From NCBI GenBank assembly GCA_050084515.1, contig CM114274.1, positions 40,114,001 to 40,178,000 of the forward strand: DNA of 64,000 nucleotides, in the 5' to 3' direction. The translations under genes and the position numbers were made by a program. Every line of letters starts with the position of its first letter. Positions within the stretch are counted from its first letter, which is position 1. This DNA is from Blasia pusilla. Taxonomy: Eukaryota > Marchantiophyta > Marchantiopsida > Blasiales. Below the pieces are notes generated by a model. It saw only the letters and a list, made by a program, of their open reading frames with translations. It was not told the origin of the DNA and searched no databases. Below are positions 44,881 through 55,712 of this stretch, in pieces.

Positions 44881-44920
44881 CTCCAGTCGCATCTCGCTAA
44901 CTCGGGCATGGGTTAACTCA

Positions 44921-45476
44921 ATACATGCACGTGGCAGTGTATCACGGATCCCAACAAGGGTCTGCAATCCTAAGGAGATGAGCTCCAAATGAGACTCATC
45001 CGAGGTATACCCCCCTGGGCACCTTCATGGGTGACATGTACATACAGTTCACCTCCCTCCTAGTAGGTCACTACCAACCTGTAGTACACCCATACTAGCT
45101 CCCTAACAACTACAGATGTGGTCCCCTCATGAGACCACCTACCAACTAACCCATGACCCCATAGGTCCAAGTGGAGCCATATATGACTGGGAAGGTCAAC
45201 CTCTCCAAGATTGCCACTCCTCATAAAGGGAAGGGTGACCTACACTCGTAGATCACCTCCTAAGAGCAGGTCACATATGACCTCTAAAAATAGGGAAGTA
45301 CAAGAGCCCTCTAAGGCCTCGATACTATCTCGCACTACCCCTCATCTACCATGACAGTTGTCATGCAAATACACATCGTTGCCAACATACATCAGCTGTC
45401 ATGTACACACATGTCTTAGATCCATCTAGCTATGAATCCTAATATCTCTACACATGAATGATTGGACAACCCCAAT
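44921..45476 (-). repeat. Copy B 3' LTR
   Basis: It lies between the polypurine complement (TTGCCCCCCTAGG, 45474-45487) and the break in copy A at about 44920. The polypurine-side block (45354-45476) contains TTGCATGACAACTGTCATG-type sequence like the terminal repeat of other LTRs. I could not find the second internal repeat at the far end. Confidence 0.55.
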
Positions 45477-45652
45477 TGCCCCCCTAGGTAGTGGTTAGGT
45501 CCCTCTAACTCCAGATAGCCTACAAAACAAGTCTAAATGCCATGCACCTTTTTGGTGCTAAGATCAAGAGGTTGGGTGCTATGTCGCCCCATCGTTAGTC
45601 ACCTTCCTGCAATCCACAACATCAAGAGTCATCTCGTATCTACCTATCACAC

Positions 45653-45950
45653 CTATGTATATCTAGGACAAAGCCAATGTCCCTTAGGAATCAAGTTACG
45701 AGGCGGCGTCAAACACAACATATGGCATCCTCGAGGAAACCCATCACAAACTAGCATCGTACGCGCTTTGCGCACCCACACAACATGCATCTCAAGCCTA
45801 CAAGAACAATCGCCAAGCTCGGATCAATCCTCCCATCTACCTTCAAAAGATGACATGGCGCACAGTTACGCACATGATCTTTCCAAACAGTATCATCACG
45901 ACCCTCTAAAACAAGGACTCCTGAAGGTAACATCTCTCGCACTCACAGAA
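45653..45950 (-). pseudogene. Copy B integrase tail and PHD finger
   Basis: Reading frame pieces give LEGRDD, RNCAPCHLLK, LRCMLCGCA, then LVCDGFPRGCHMLCLTPP and HWLCPRYT-stop at 45653. The fourth ligand Cys is Phe and the last is Tyr, so the finger is decayed, but the spacing is kept. Confidence 0.75.
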
Positions 45951-47290
45951 TAGTGCGTCCCGCAAATCCACGCCCAATGTCATTGGCGCTGTCTGCTGTA
46001 GGTAGACATAATCGCAAGGATGGAATCTCCGAATCCCTGGTCGATAGCCTCCTCCACGTATAGTTGCGTACCTCAGAGTATCGCGATGATGAGCGATAGC
46101 AAGGTTCTCAAACACCATAGGCATGACTCTTCGAAAGAGCTCAGCCTGCTGAGAACATGCTCACACTCATACGTCTGGATCGTCGAGGTCTAGTACCTCA
46201 ACCACATCTCGTCAAATTGATGAAGATAACTCTAGCTCTCTCCCATAGAGCAAGAAATATGGTGAAAATGATGCTAAGGATGCTTTCCGACTGAAGTGGT
46301 AACCCATCGCCAACTACAACAATTGTACGTCCCAATCTCCCAAGTGTCCTCTCTGCATGCAATCCATACTTGCGCATTCCTCTCTTCATCCTCTGCACAA
46401 CTCTCTCTGCCAAATCATCTGCCTCTAGATGATATGGAGAAATCATACGATGATCTATAAGTGCCTGATCATACAAGGCCTAAAAGTCACCCCTAAACTC
46501 AGTACCTTGGTCTGTTAACACCTCTGCTGGTACGCCGAAGTGACTAAGCACTCTATCAAGAAATGCATAAGCCGCTCCCTCACTCAACCTATCCGGCAAC
46601 GCTACCAACTCAACCCACTTGGAGAAGTGCTCCACCATGACCAACACATACCGACTATGGCATCCCATCAATGGTAAAGGCCCTGCAAAGTCTAAACTCC
46701 AACGATACCCTAAACCCATGATCCGTAAAGGATGCAAGTGTGGTGTCGGAGCATTGAACGATGCCCGCACCCAATCACATACAATACATCTGGCTACAAA
46801 CTGATGAACATCAGTCTGCATACCACGCCACCAATACTGAATCTGAATCAAGCTATACGTACGCTTGACTCCAAAATGCCCTTACTCCTCGTGAGCATGT
46901 CTCACAACTCGTGCTCAGCTGCAAAGGATGCGGCACCATCCGCACTCATCCATCCTCCCAGACTCAAAGCACATGCGTCCCCTCCCACCTGAACCTCTTG
47001 GCTCACTGTAGGACTCCATCTCGCTCTCTAGCACCCACCGTGCTCGCTACGACACCAGTGCGCAGGTACTCCAAGACCATCTCATCATCGTGGATGTCTC
47101 CAGTCCCTTTCAACTCCTCACTAGCATCTGGATCTTAGGACTCACCATCCAACCTCCCTGCTGGAGTGGATGCCTCCTGCTGACCTGACATAGCCAACAG
47201 ACACAAATAGTTAGATGCGTGCCAACCCGACACCATCTCCTCATCACTCTCACCATGCCACTGCGCTCCAATCGCATCGCTCTGGCTAGT
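45906..47290 (-). pseudogene. Copy B integrase
   Basis: Minus-strand blocks: YWWRGMQTDVHQFVARCIVC (zinc pair, about 46840-46780), YRWSLDFAGPLPL (first Asp, about 46705), VLTDQGTEF (second Asp, about 46520-46495), DDLAERVVQRMKR (catalytic region, about 46425-46390), a LLYGR-like block near 46240, then MPMVFENLAIAHHRDTLRYA (46124-46070) leading to the SH3-like tail. Frames change several times. Confidence 0.8.
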
Positions 47291-49785
47291 ATATGGGTTA
47301 CAACTCAACCCGTCTGCATCCTAGTTTAGATGTTAGGGCAATGGACAACCTAAAAATTGTACTTCTGCAACGGGAGTGACCATGTGGCAAGATTCCTAGT
47401 AAGCTTGTCAGATGACTCCTAGATGACTCCTAGAGACTCCATCAACCATCTGAGTGGTTGATGATCAATGATGAGCGTGAAAGGGTTCCCGAACAAATAA
47501 CATCTGAAATGGGCCATTGCCCACACAACAACTAAGAATTTCCCCTCATAGGAATTGTACTTTGCCTTCGCAACGTTGTCGTATAGTAAAATCAACCAAT
47601 GTGTAAACTCCTTCGTCATTAAGTGTTAGATAGAGTTTCATTAGTATTAAGTAAATTGGCTTAGAAAAAGGAGATTCTTATGTTTAAACCTCTTTATGGT
47701 GCCTCTTTTATGCAGGCCCAACTTTAGAAAAAGGAGGTAATAAATAAAAGATGACTTTATAAAAGTAAAGTAGTTGCTTTAATGAAAAGCAAAAGTAGTC
47801 TTGGTTGGTGGCTAGGTTAGTTGGGGTAATTTGGAAAATATCATGTGGGTAAAAGAGGATATTTTGGAAGAGATAAGAGGAAATCTACTTGTGTCAAAAT
47901 GTGATTGGCTAAGCCTTGAGAGGAAGCCATGTGGCACAAGATAAGATAAGCTCTATTTCATACTCTTGTGGATCCCTTGTGAGTATATAAAGAGGAGGGA
48001 CCTTCAAGGGTTCATCACCTTCTATTCCACATCGTGAGTCTCTCGTGTCTCTCTTGAGTGTATGGCTTTGGGATTGCTTGTTCTTCCAATGAGAGTGGAT
48101 CACCCCTCTTGGGAGAGTAACTTCACCATGGTCTATTCTTCGAGAGATTTCTAGAGTGTGGTGTATGTGTGTGGGGATGAGAGGTTTGTCACCGTAGAGG
48201 AGTTTAGTCATTCTAAAATAGCGGATGTTTTGGCTTGTTACTTCCCCAATGAGAGTGGATTACCCCTCTTGGGAGAATAACTCCGCCAAAACCCATTCTT
48301 GAGGAGAGTAGAGAATATGTGTCAAGCATGGATAGGGTGGATAGGGGTGGACTTTCCTTTCCTCAATCCTTACCATGTCAAGGTACTCTTTGTAGATAGG
48401 CCTTTGGTTCACTCTCTATTTAGTTTATCAACCAGGTGCAATCTCCAACCGTTGATTCTTCCTATTGTCACATATCAAGGTACTTTTATGTCCTTATATA
48501 GCGATCCATGGATGTCAATAGGCTGCTCAAGTAGGGTTTAACACTAGTTGTCTATCTTTAGTAAAATAGTTTATAGGGATTTTATAGTTAGGAATTTTGG
48601 GGTCCGATGTTACGAAGAAGTGATCGCCTCGACACTTCCATTTGTGATACCTGTCGTGAGAGAATGGAGAGTGTACATCATAATTTTGTATTGAAAAAGG
48701 AGAACTTATTAGAGAGTTCACCTTGCATCAACCGCATCTACCGGAGCTAGAAGGCCTGCCCTTGCTCGAAGAAAGACTCTCGACACGACAACGTTGTTTG
48801 AGCGGTTCCCATATACCACTACAAACTCCTTCCCCTCATTATCTCTCTGAGTGAGCACCACTCCTAACCCCAACATACTCCAGTCCGTTTGTAACTGGAA
48901 TAGACGACCACGGATAGGTCTCCTCAAAATGGGCAAGGACTTCAACATGTCCTTAGCTCTTGAAATGCTTGCTCCTGATCATCTCCCCAAAACCACTCCT
49001 GGTCCAACCTAGTCAGCAAAGTCAGTGCCTTTGCCATCGCACTAAAGCCCTTCACGTACCGTCGATAGTAGTTCGCCAATCCCATGAAAGCTTGAACTTG
49101 ACTCACATTTCTAGAGGGGTTGGGGGGGGGGAATTTGCACTATAGCCTCCACCTTTATCTCTTGAACTCCAATACCCCCTGGATAAATGGTGTGTCCAAG
49201 GTACTCGATCTGGTCATGGAAGAACCTGCACTTGCCTGGATGTAACTTCCGCCCATGTAACTACAATCGTCGAAACACCTCCTCCAGACGTCTCTCATGC
49301 TCCTCAACCATGGCACTGAAGATGATAATGTCATCGATGTAACATCTTGCATAATCCAAACTAGCCAAAATCCTATCCATAACTCGCTGAAAATCCGTAG
49401 GGGCGTTCTTCAACCCAAAAGGTAAGAAACGTCACAAGTACAAACAACCCTTCCCAAAAGGATCTATCCCCCAAAATGATGTCTTCTCCCTGTCCTCCAC
49501 TTGGATGGGCAATTGATGATAGCCAACATGGAGATCCTTGCATGCCCCACCGCATGAAAGATCTCCTCAGGAATAGGCATAGCATAGCAATCGTCCTTCA
49601 TGTGCCGATGGATAGGACACTAATTCCCACACATCCGCCTATCGGTCCACTGGCCATTCATGTCCTTCTTTGCCGGTATAACTCTGGCAGATGCATACTC
49701 TCCAAGCAATCTCTCCACATGTCCAATGTCAGCCAAGTCTCGACTCCTACTTTGAATCAAGGCTCGCTCCATGTTGGAATACCTT
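47290..49785 (-). pseudogene. Copy B RNase H and reverse transcriptase, split by R repeat
   Basis: RNase H parts are seen at 47419-47619 (YNSYEGKFLVVVWAMAHFRC, then IIDHQPLRWLM) and at 48795-48948 (QTDWSMLGLGVVLTQRD). RT follows down to 49785 with ANYYRRYVKGFSAMAK-like sequence near 49060-49090 and the FQRVMDRILA region near 49370-49390; the active-site region near 49335 is degraded. The R repeat at 47624-48790 splits RNase H. About 50 bp of RNase H sequence occurs on both sides of it, in diverged form. Confidence 0.78.
47624..48790 (+). mobile_element. R repeat copy 1 (LTR-like insertion)
   Basis: An insertion in B's RNase H that starts TGTTAGATAG and ends CGACACGACA. A TATATAAAG box lies near 47987. 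A block with CAATGAGAGTGGAT(C/T)ACCCCTCTTGGGAG occurs twice inside (about 48088 and 48250). TG...CA ends, a TATA box and about 1.2 kb without an ORF suggest a solo LTR of another retrotransposon family. Other copies are at 49786-50432 and 6936-7313. Confidence 0.6.
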
Positions 49786-50432
49786 TAGTCATACTAAAAT
49801 AGTGAATATTTTGGCTTGTTACTTCCCCAATGAGAGTGGATTACCCCTCTTGGGAGAATAACTCCGCCAAAATCTATTCTTGAAGAGAGTAGAGAATGTC
49901 TGTCAAGCATGGATAGGGGTGGAGCACGAGTTATGCCCGACTTTCCTTTCCTTAATCCATACCATGTCAAGATACTCTTTGTAGATAGGCACTGGTTCAC
50001 TCGCTATTTAGTTTATCACTTTGGGGAGGCGTTCATGAACCAGGAGATTCAATCTCCAACACCGGTGATCCTTCCTATCGTCACATATGGAAGGACATGG
50101 GATTGTACTTTGTATGTCCTTATATAGCAATCCATGGATGTCAATAGGCCTGCTCAAGTAGGGTTTAATACTAGTTGTGCTATCTTCCTCGTATACAAGC
50201 GTAAAATAGTTTATAGGGATTTTATAGTTAGGAATTTTGGGGTCCGATGTTACGAAGAAGTGATTCGCCCCGACACTTCCATTTATGATACCTATCGTGA
50301 GAGAATGGAGAGTAAACATAATAATTATATATTGAAAAAGGAGATCTTCTCAGAGAATTCATCTTGCATCGACCGCGTCTGCCGCAACTAGAAGGCCTGC
50401 CCTTACTCGAAGAAAGGCTCTCGACACGACAA
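49786..50432 (+). mobile_element. R repeat copy 2, 5'-truncated
   Basis: Matches 48205-48790 of copy 1 through the same CGACACGACA end, but lacks its first 580 bp. It sits between B's RT and DNMT remnant. Truncation at the same family boundary could be due to loss or to an alternative start. Confidence 0.6.
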
Positions 50433-50434
50433 CG

Positions 50435-50995
50435 TAATGTCACAGATGCCTCTAGTATCTGACTCTGCTCAGCCAAACCAAGATTGAACACCCAAGTAAG
50501 AAAATTTAGGTCCATAGCCTGACCTAATACCTCTATGCGGGATGCCTTTGCCATCATAGGCACGGCCATCGTACGTGTAGAGAACCCCATAGCTCGTTCT
50601 CGCTGGTCGGCGTTGGGCTCCACCAGTGTACTTGCCTGCTCATCCCATATCATGCCTGGTCCTCCCTAACAAAAAGCATGAGATGATGGGAAACTCACCA
50701 ACATAGGCAATGAATGCCGCCTCTATTGGCCCATCCGATTGGCCATTGCCAACGGTGGTACATCATCACGAGTAATAACATGAGATTGCCGCCCTAGATC
50801 CAAGATCGCATCCACTGTAAGTAGTGATGGTGTCTGGACTCCATCATAAGCCCGCCTCATTAACTCTGATGGTAAAAGGTTCCTCCACCACAAGCGTGGA
50901 CGGTGTGCGCACAATCCAACACTCAGCGCATCCAACATCACCGCCAGTCCTATCCATGACCGCACTTGATGTACACTAGCCATCGCTCAGGCTCA
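50435..50995 (-). pseudogene. Copy B DNMT remnant (motifs VIII to X)
   Basis: Minus-strand reading: VHQVRSWIGLAVMLDALSVG, then LCAHRPRLWWRNLLPSEL (motif VIII, about 50910-50855), linker, WDEQASTLVEPNADQRERAM (about 50650-50590) and LGQAMDLNFLTWVFNLGLAE (motif X, about 50535-50475). It matches E2 14941-15425 codon for codon over long stretches and keeps HRPRLWW, where E2 has HCPRLWW. Motifs I to VI would lie 5' of 50995 but are cut off by copy D's LTR. This is independent proof that the methyltransferase belongs to the family. Confidence 0.82.
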
Positions 50996-51002
50996 AGTAT
51001 TA

Positions 51003-51514
51003 TGTCACAACTGTTAGGATAGATTGGTGGGATCTAGCAGAGCGTCTGCACGAGTAGTGGAGGACACGCGCAAGAGGTCGAGGATGACCTGTTGAGGCCC
51101 CGGGAAACCTGAGAGAGCAGGTTTCCCCTTCATTTCGGCTCATTTGGAGCCATATAAACTTCTTATTTTGGGTAATTTTCCATGTTGGGGATAGTTGAAT
51201 TTCTACTTTGGGAAGTGGCCCTTGACCCACGACAGTAGGTCAAGAGTCAAGGAGGTGACTTGCCAGCATAGGTTACCGTTGAGAGGGCTTGGGAGAGGGA
51301 AGGGGGTATACCTCCGAGAGAGAGCTTGAGAGCTCATTCTCTATTTGTTGAACCTCTTGACATGAGGCGACGGAGCTATGGTCTTGCTTGCCTTGGGAGT
51401 GTAACCCAAGCCTCTCATTAGGAGGGTGGGTTTGTTTTGATATGAGAGAGAGTACACACCTTTGAGAGCTATGGTGTGAGATGGTGTAGAGAGATATTGG
51501 ATCTTACTTTACGA
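51003..51514 (+). repeat. Copy D LTR middle part
   Basis: Starts TGTCACAACTGTTAGGATAG and ends GGATCTTACTTTA. It aligns with E2 18646-19154, including CCATATAAACTT (TATA-like, about 51151-51162) and the GA-rich run. The direct-repeat blocks that begin and end the other LTRs are absent on both sides. Confidence 0.72.
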
Positions 51515-53037
51515 AGAGAGAATGAAAGAATCAGAGAGTGAGAGAGCTTCATGGGGAAGCTTGCTGGTCACTCGCTATTTTTGCAGGTTGGGGACCGTGT
51601 TCCCCGTTCAGCGTCTCATGGGAGTGCTCACCGGAGCAAGGCTGCTTTGATTGTTTTTGCATTTGCCGATTTTTCGTGTGGAAGAGTGGCGCGCGGAAGC
51701 ACTACCCAATTTCTGATAGGGATTGATTGGGGGGGCGGGTTTCCTCATGCCGGTGCTCTCGGGAGCATCATGTAGCCTGCTGATTTGTATTTTTACAGGT
51801 TTTATATTTTCATTGGGAGAAATCAACGGAAGCGCAGCCAAATTTTGTGTAGGAGAAAGAGACATTTGGATTTACAACAATCCCTGTTTTTTTTTACTGG
51901 AATGTCCGATTCTAAATATTTTTTACCTCTATCGTAGATCATGAAGCTATGCACCTTGTGCAACAAACAATAGGCAAATTGGAGTTGCGTGCAAGAAGTT
52001 ATGGTCAATCTTGCAAAACTACCATTGCTAGGTGATTTTTAGGGTCAAATTGTTCAAACCCTAAACCAGCCGCCACGCCGGCGGCGGCTGTCGCCATCAA
52101 CGGTCAACTGTTGAAAATCAACAGTCACCGTCAATGGTCAACTATCACCGTCATCGGTCGATTGTCACCATCAACGGTCCATCGTCCGTTGTCGACCTCC
52201 ATGGTTGCCATTTCCGCCATTACAGAGTGGAGGGTCTTTCATGACGTTCGTTGATTCTCTGCCTTGCATCGCCACCACGTACTTTGTTTTGGCCGCCACC
52301 GTCATCGCAGTTTTGTCATCAACCAGTGATGGAGGATGACCTCCGGTTATGGTTATTGAGTTTTGATTTCATGTTGCTATGTTGTGATTGGTAGCCGCTC
52401 GACGACGATCGAGTATTGTGCCGTGATACCTGTAACCGCAACGCGTTTCGATTCTTTCTTATTTGTCGCTCATGGCCGCACCGCACCGTCTCGATCGCGG
52501 AACTGCTCCTTCACTAAGGAGCAAAGCGTATGAATTGCTGATTGAGGAGGGTATGCTGCCGAGTGCCGCACCCCATTCCCGAGTGCTGTGATGTTTGTAG
52601 CCGTTCTGTACCGCCAGTGCCGCACCCGACCGCTCGACCTGCACCGCACATCGAGGAGGTTGAGCAGCGTCAGTACAAGAGGAGTGCAACTTGCTGATTG
52701 AAGGAGTTGTCTTCACAATCGAGTTGGGGTCGAGATTTGCAGTTGCTGAGGAGCGACATCGACATGTGTTCAGGTTACCCATTCTAGTCCTTTACCCTGC
52801 ACGTGTGAGGGATTCTGGGATTTGGGTAGTTTATTTGGGGATATTGGGTTGTGTGGATGCTGAGAGCATCATTCATGTATGTGGTTTAGGGGACATAGAC
52901 CTGTGTGGGATGTCCGGAGTTGAGGGTAGGTTGTCGATGAGATGATAGCTTGGTCGATTTACCGCACCACGCCGCGTGTTGCCGCACGTTACACCTCTCG
53001 GGGAGGGAGAGTGTAGATCGAGTGCCGCAAGTTTGGG
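51515..53037 (+). other. Copy D leader with CCGTCAACGGTCAAC repeats
   Basis: Untranslated leader between LTR and gag. At 52095-52195 short repeats built on CCGTCAACGGTCAAC and GTTGA occur in both orientations, next to a GCCGGCGGCGGC stretch. Such sequence could fold and act in RNA packaging. No clear primer-binding site was recognised behind the LTR. Confidence 0.5.
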
Positions 53038-54290
53038 ATGAGTGATCGAGGGATTACTTGTGAGGTTGAGAGGGGCACGAGGGTCATCACGGCGTCGGTT
53101 CGGGACTTTGATAGGCAAGGTGGTGAACCCGAGAGTAGCTCTAGAGGTTTTACGCGGAGTGGCGTGAGGTTCCGAGGGTCTCCACGTGAGGGACCACCTC
53201 GACCTCCTTCTGTGTCATCGTCAGACGAGGAAGAGGGTGTAGAGGAGTTTGTGAGCACGTTGCCACACATTATGAGTGGTCCTACTAGTTGGGCATACGA
53301 GATGGACGACCAAGGTAGAGGACCGCATAGGTTTTCAGGTGCGATGAGGGGCAAGATTTTATAGCAGAGTCCGAGTCGGTGCGACTCCCAGGCAAGGAAC
53401 TCTAGAGAGTTCAACCTGTTTACAGCATGGAACGGTATGTTCTAGCATTTAGAGAGGGCGCCCATGGACGATTATCATGAGTTCTTCCACAGATATGCCT
53501 AGGAGATTGAGGCATGGCGACTCTACTATGACCCACACTATGTGTCATGGACGGAGCCGTTCCTAGATGAGGAGGAGGAGTCAGAAGAGGCTACTTCCTC
53601 TTCCACTAGTGATGTTTTAGCAGGGGTCACTCGCACTGGAGTAGTTGCACCATCTAGTCGAGTTCGTCCCAGGTTCAACCCCTTGGTTGAGTTCTTCGCT
53701 GAGTTGAGGGCTAGCTACCAAGGGGTAGGGACAGAGAAGTTGCAAAGCATCCACGACTTCTAGAGGCGCCTGGGTGAGAGTTTATGTGAGGCTTACACTC
53801 GCTTGTGTCAGTTGATCAACGTAACTTAGGGGGTGACAGAGGCTCAGGCTATCCAATCATGGTATGCGATGCTGGACCGGACCCTGCGGACAGGGGTGCG
53901 GGAGGGAGTCCTTCTTATGAACACCTTCCCTACATTGAGAGATGTTTTTAGGACCGCCAAGTTCATTGAGTGGAACATGGCGGAGGAGAGCGTAGCCACC
54001 ATGGGTTCTGGGCGAGAGAAGTCACGATTGGATGCACCACCTGTGCAGCAACGTGGACTCCGAGATAGGTCGACTATGACTCCACAAGCTCAAGGAGGAT
54101 ACCGAGAGGCCGTGCCACAGAGACTTGCCCCTTCATATGCGGCTCAGAAATAGCCGCCTACTATTACTTGTTGGTCATGTGGTGGAGTCCATCATTAGCG
54201 CGATTGCACTCGTCAGGGTCATGGTCAGGGTACCCGAGCCCGTATGGATATATCTGCGTGCAACCTTGCTAGGGGGAGGAGGCGTTCAAA
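53038..54290 (+). pseudogene. Copy D Gag
   Basis: The frame opens MSDRGITCEVERGTR and runs through a Ser/Glu-rich stretch (SVSSSDEEEG), GPTSWAYEMDDQGRG, WRLYYDPHYVSWTEPF (near 53517), the Gag helical core (IQSWYAMLDRTLRTGVREG near 53850) and one CCHC knuckle (CWSCGGVHH...C near 54170-54205). In-frame TAG codons lie at 53443, 53500, 53761 and 53827. At 53443 and 53761 E2 has CAG and CAA; at 53500 and 53827 both copies share the TAG. The start codon at 53038 is likely the authentic Gag start. Confidence 0.82.
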
Positions 54291-54342
54291 TAATAGGCAA
54301 CATGTTTGAATGTTACTACTTGAACCATATTAGATGGCTAGA

Positions 54343-54620
54343 AATCAAGGTTGCATGTGGACAAAGTCTGTGTCCGTGGACATATCCATGTCCGTGGACT
54401 TATGTTTGTCTTATGGAGGGACTTGCCCATATGGGCCACATCTTTCCCTTCTTTCTGGTTCCCCTTACTTGCCTTCGTGTTCCATACTCCCCCATTTCTT
54501 CCTCCCTCCACATCCATTCCCTCCTCCCTCGTTGCTCCACTCATCCTTGCCTTGCTTTCCATCATGGACTATAAGTGTGAGTCCCACCTCTTACAACCTC
54601 TTGGAATTTTTAGACAGGAA
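54343..54620 (+). repeat. GGTTGCATG-family repeat, copy next to D
   Basis: Begins GGTTGCATGTGGACAAAG, carries two TCCGTGGAC motifs in opposed arrangement (about 54376-54402), a CTTATG, and the C/T-rich block shared with 7300-7450 and 9020-9170. It ends with TATAAGTGTGAGTCCCACCTC, also found in the copy at 8960-8990. Confidence 0.55.
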
Positions 54621-54805
54621 TGTAATTATTTAAGAGATATGGATATTATCTAAAGGTGATTTTCTTACTCTTTCAAGATTTATAAAAATGGAAATTATTT
54701 TAAATAAATTTTAAATTATTATTTTTTAAATAATCATCAACACTTGTTTTTAAGTCATTCTATTGAGGAAACTATGTAAGGTGTGGCAACATCTCTATTA
54801 TTATT

Positions 54806-55123
54806 ATGGAAAGTGTTTTCTTGATGGGCAAACACTTCTATTTGACATGTGAGGACTCCGAAATGACATATCTAATCGGAATAAAAATATCTCTAGGACA
54901 AAATAGCTCTCTGCATGGTACGTGACGACTCGGAAAAAAAAGTTTCTCATCACTAATGCCTTCGGAGTAAAGGTATGGAAAGTGTTTTCTTAACGGGCAA
55001 ACACCTCTATTTGACATGTGAGGACTCCGAAAAAACATTTCTTTCAGAGTAAAGGTTACGATATGACAAATCTAATCGGAATAAAAATATGTCTAGGACA
55101 AAATAGCTCTCTGCAGGGTACGT
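54806..55123. repeat. Direct repeat pair, ~120-150 bp
   Basis: ATGGAAAGTGTTTTCTT...GGGCAAACAC..CTATTTGACATGTGAGGACTCCGAAA...GGAATAAAAATAT.TCTAGGACAAAATAGCTCTCTGCA.GGTACGTG occurs at 54806-54924 and again at 54975-55123, the second with a 30-bp extra. It lies upstream of the wax synthase. Confidence 0.7.
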
Positions 55124-55712
55124 GGTGCTCATCACAGATCCTCGCATTCCGCGTGCCCAGCTTCTTTGGGATATGAAGCCATCGCAGTGCCCGAGTCTGA
55201 GACTGAAAAGGGCTGTCCAAACCGAAGACTTGGAAGCTCAGGAAGAAATATCCTGCGCGGAAATACGGAGGGTTCACGAGCTCAGGAGACGCCGGGACGG
55301 CTTGGAGAGTTAGTTGAGACAAACCGGGGAGTTTCGGAGAGTGAGCGATTCCTGTCTACGAACTGTGGAGTAGCGATTCCAGTCAGAAATTTCAGATTAA
55401 AGAAAGAAGAAGAGCGATTTTTTGTCGGGAAATTTCCTGAAAGTTGCAGCTGTTTATCGGGAGTTTGTAAATTTTGCTGACAGAAGTCGAGCCGTGATGC
55501 TGGGCTCGCACCGAACGTGTGGTCAATGGGCATGAGATTCCAGCGGTGGAAGAAGGACCGAGTTCGGAGTTCGACCGAGCTGTGGATTTTGTTGCAGTGA
55601 TGTGAGAAGTGAGATTCACGTGGAGGGGAGCGATGTCTATGACGGCCCTGCCTTGAAGCTTTGTTGGGGTCTCCATTAATCGCGTCTGTGTCCGACACTT
55701 CTGGTTGTAGCC

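Larger units (their letters stand above)
42320..44920 (-). mobile_element. Copy A: 3' LTR, PHD finger and integrase
   Basis: A minus-strand member of the same family as E2. It holds the 3' LTR, the PHD finger, the SH3-like tail and almost the whole integrase, and breaks off near 44920 in the RNase H/integrase linker (ACPSS-like NPC region), where copy B's LTR begins. The rest of A is not found beyond B. It appears to have landed in the right palindrome array of the large DNA transposon. Confidence 0.82.
44921..50995 (-). mobile_element. Copy B: retroelement inserted into A, itself hit by two R repeats
   Basis: Minus-strand order: LTR (44921-45476), polypurine complement (45474-45487), PHD (45653-45800), integrase (45906-47290), RNase H (47290-47620 and 48795-48960), RT (48960-49785) and DNMT remnant (50435-50995). 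R repeats interrupt it at 47624-48790 and 49786-50432. It ends at 50995, directly before the plus-strand LTR piece of copy D. Its LTR and protein sequences have drifted further from E2 than A's, so it belongs to a related subfamily. Confidence 0.78.
51003..54290 (+). mobile_element. Copy D: LTR fragment, leader and gag
   Basis: Plus-strand member of the family: an LTR piece (51003-51514) that matches only the middle part of the other LTRs, a 1.5-kb leader, and gag (53038-54290), which then stops abruptly. It lacks pol. It faces the opposite way to A and B, and its left end abuts B's truncated DNMT remnant. Confidence 0.78.
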
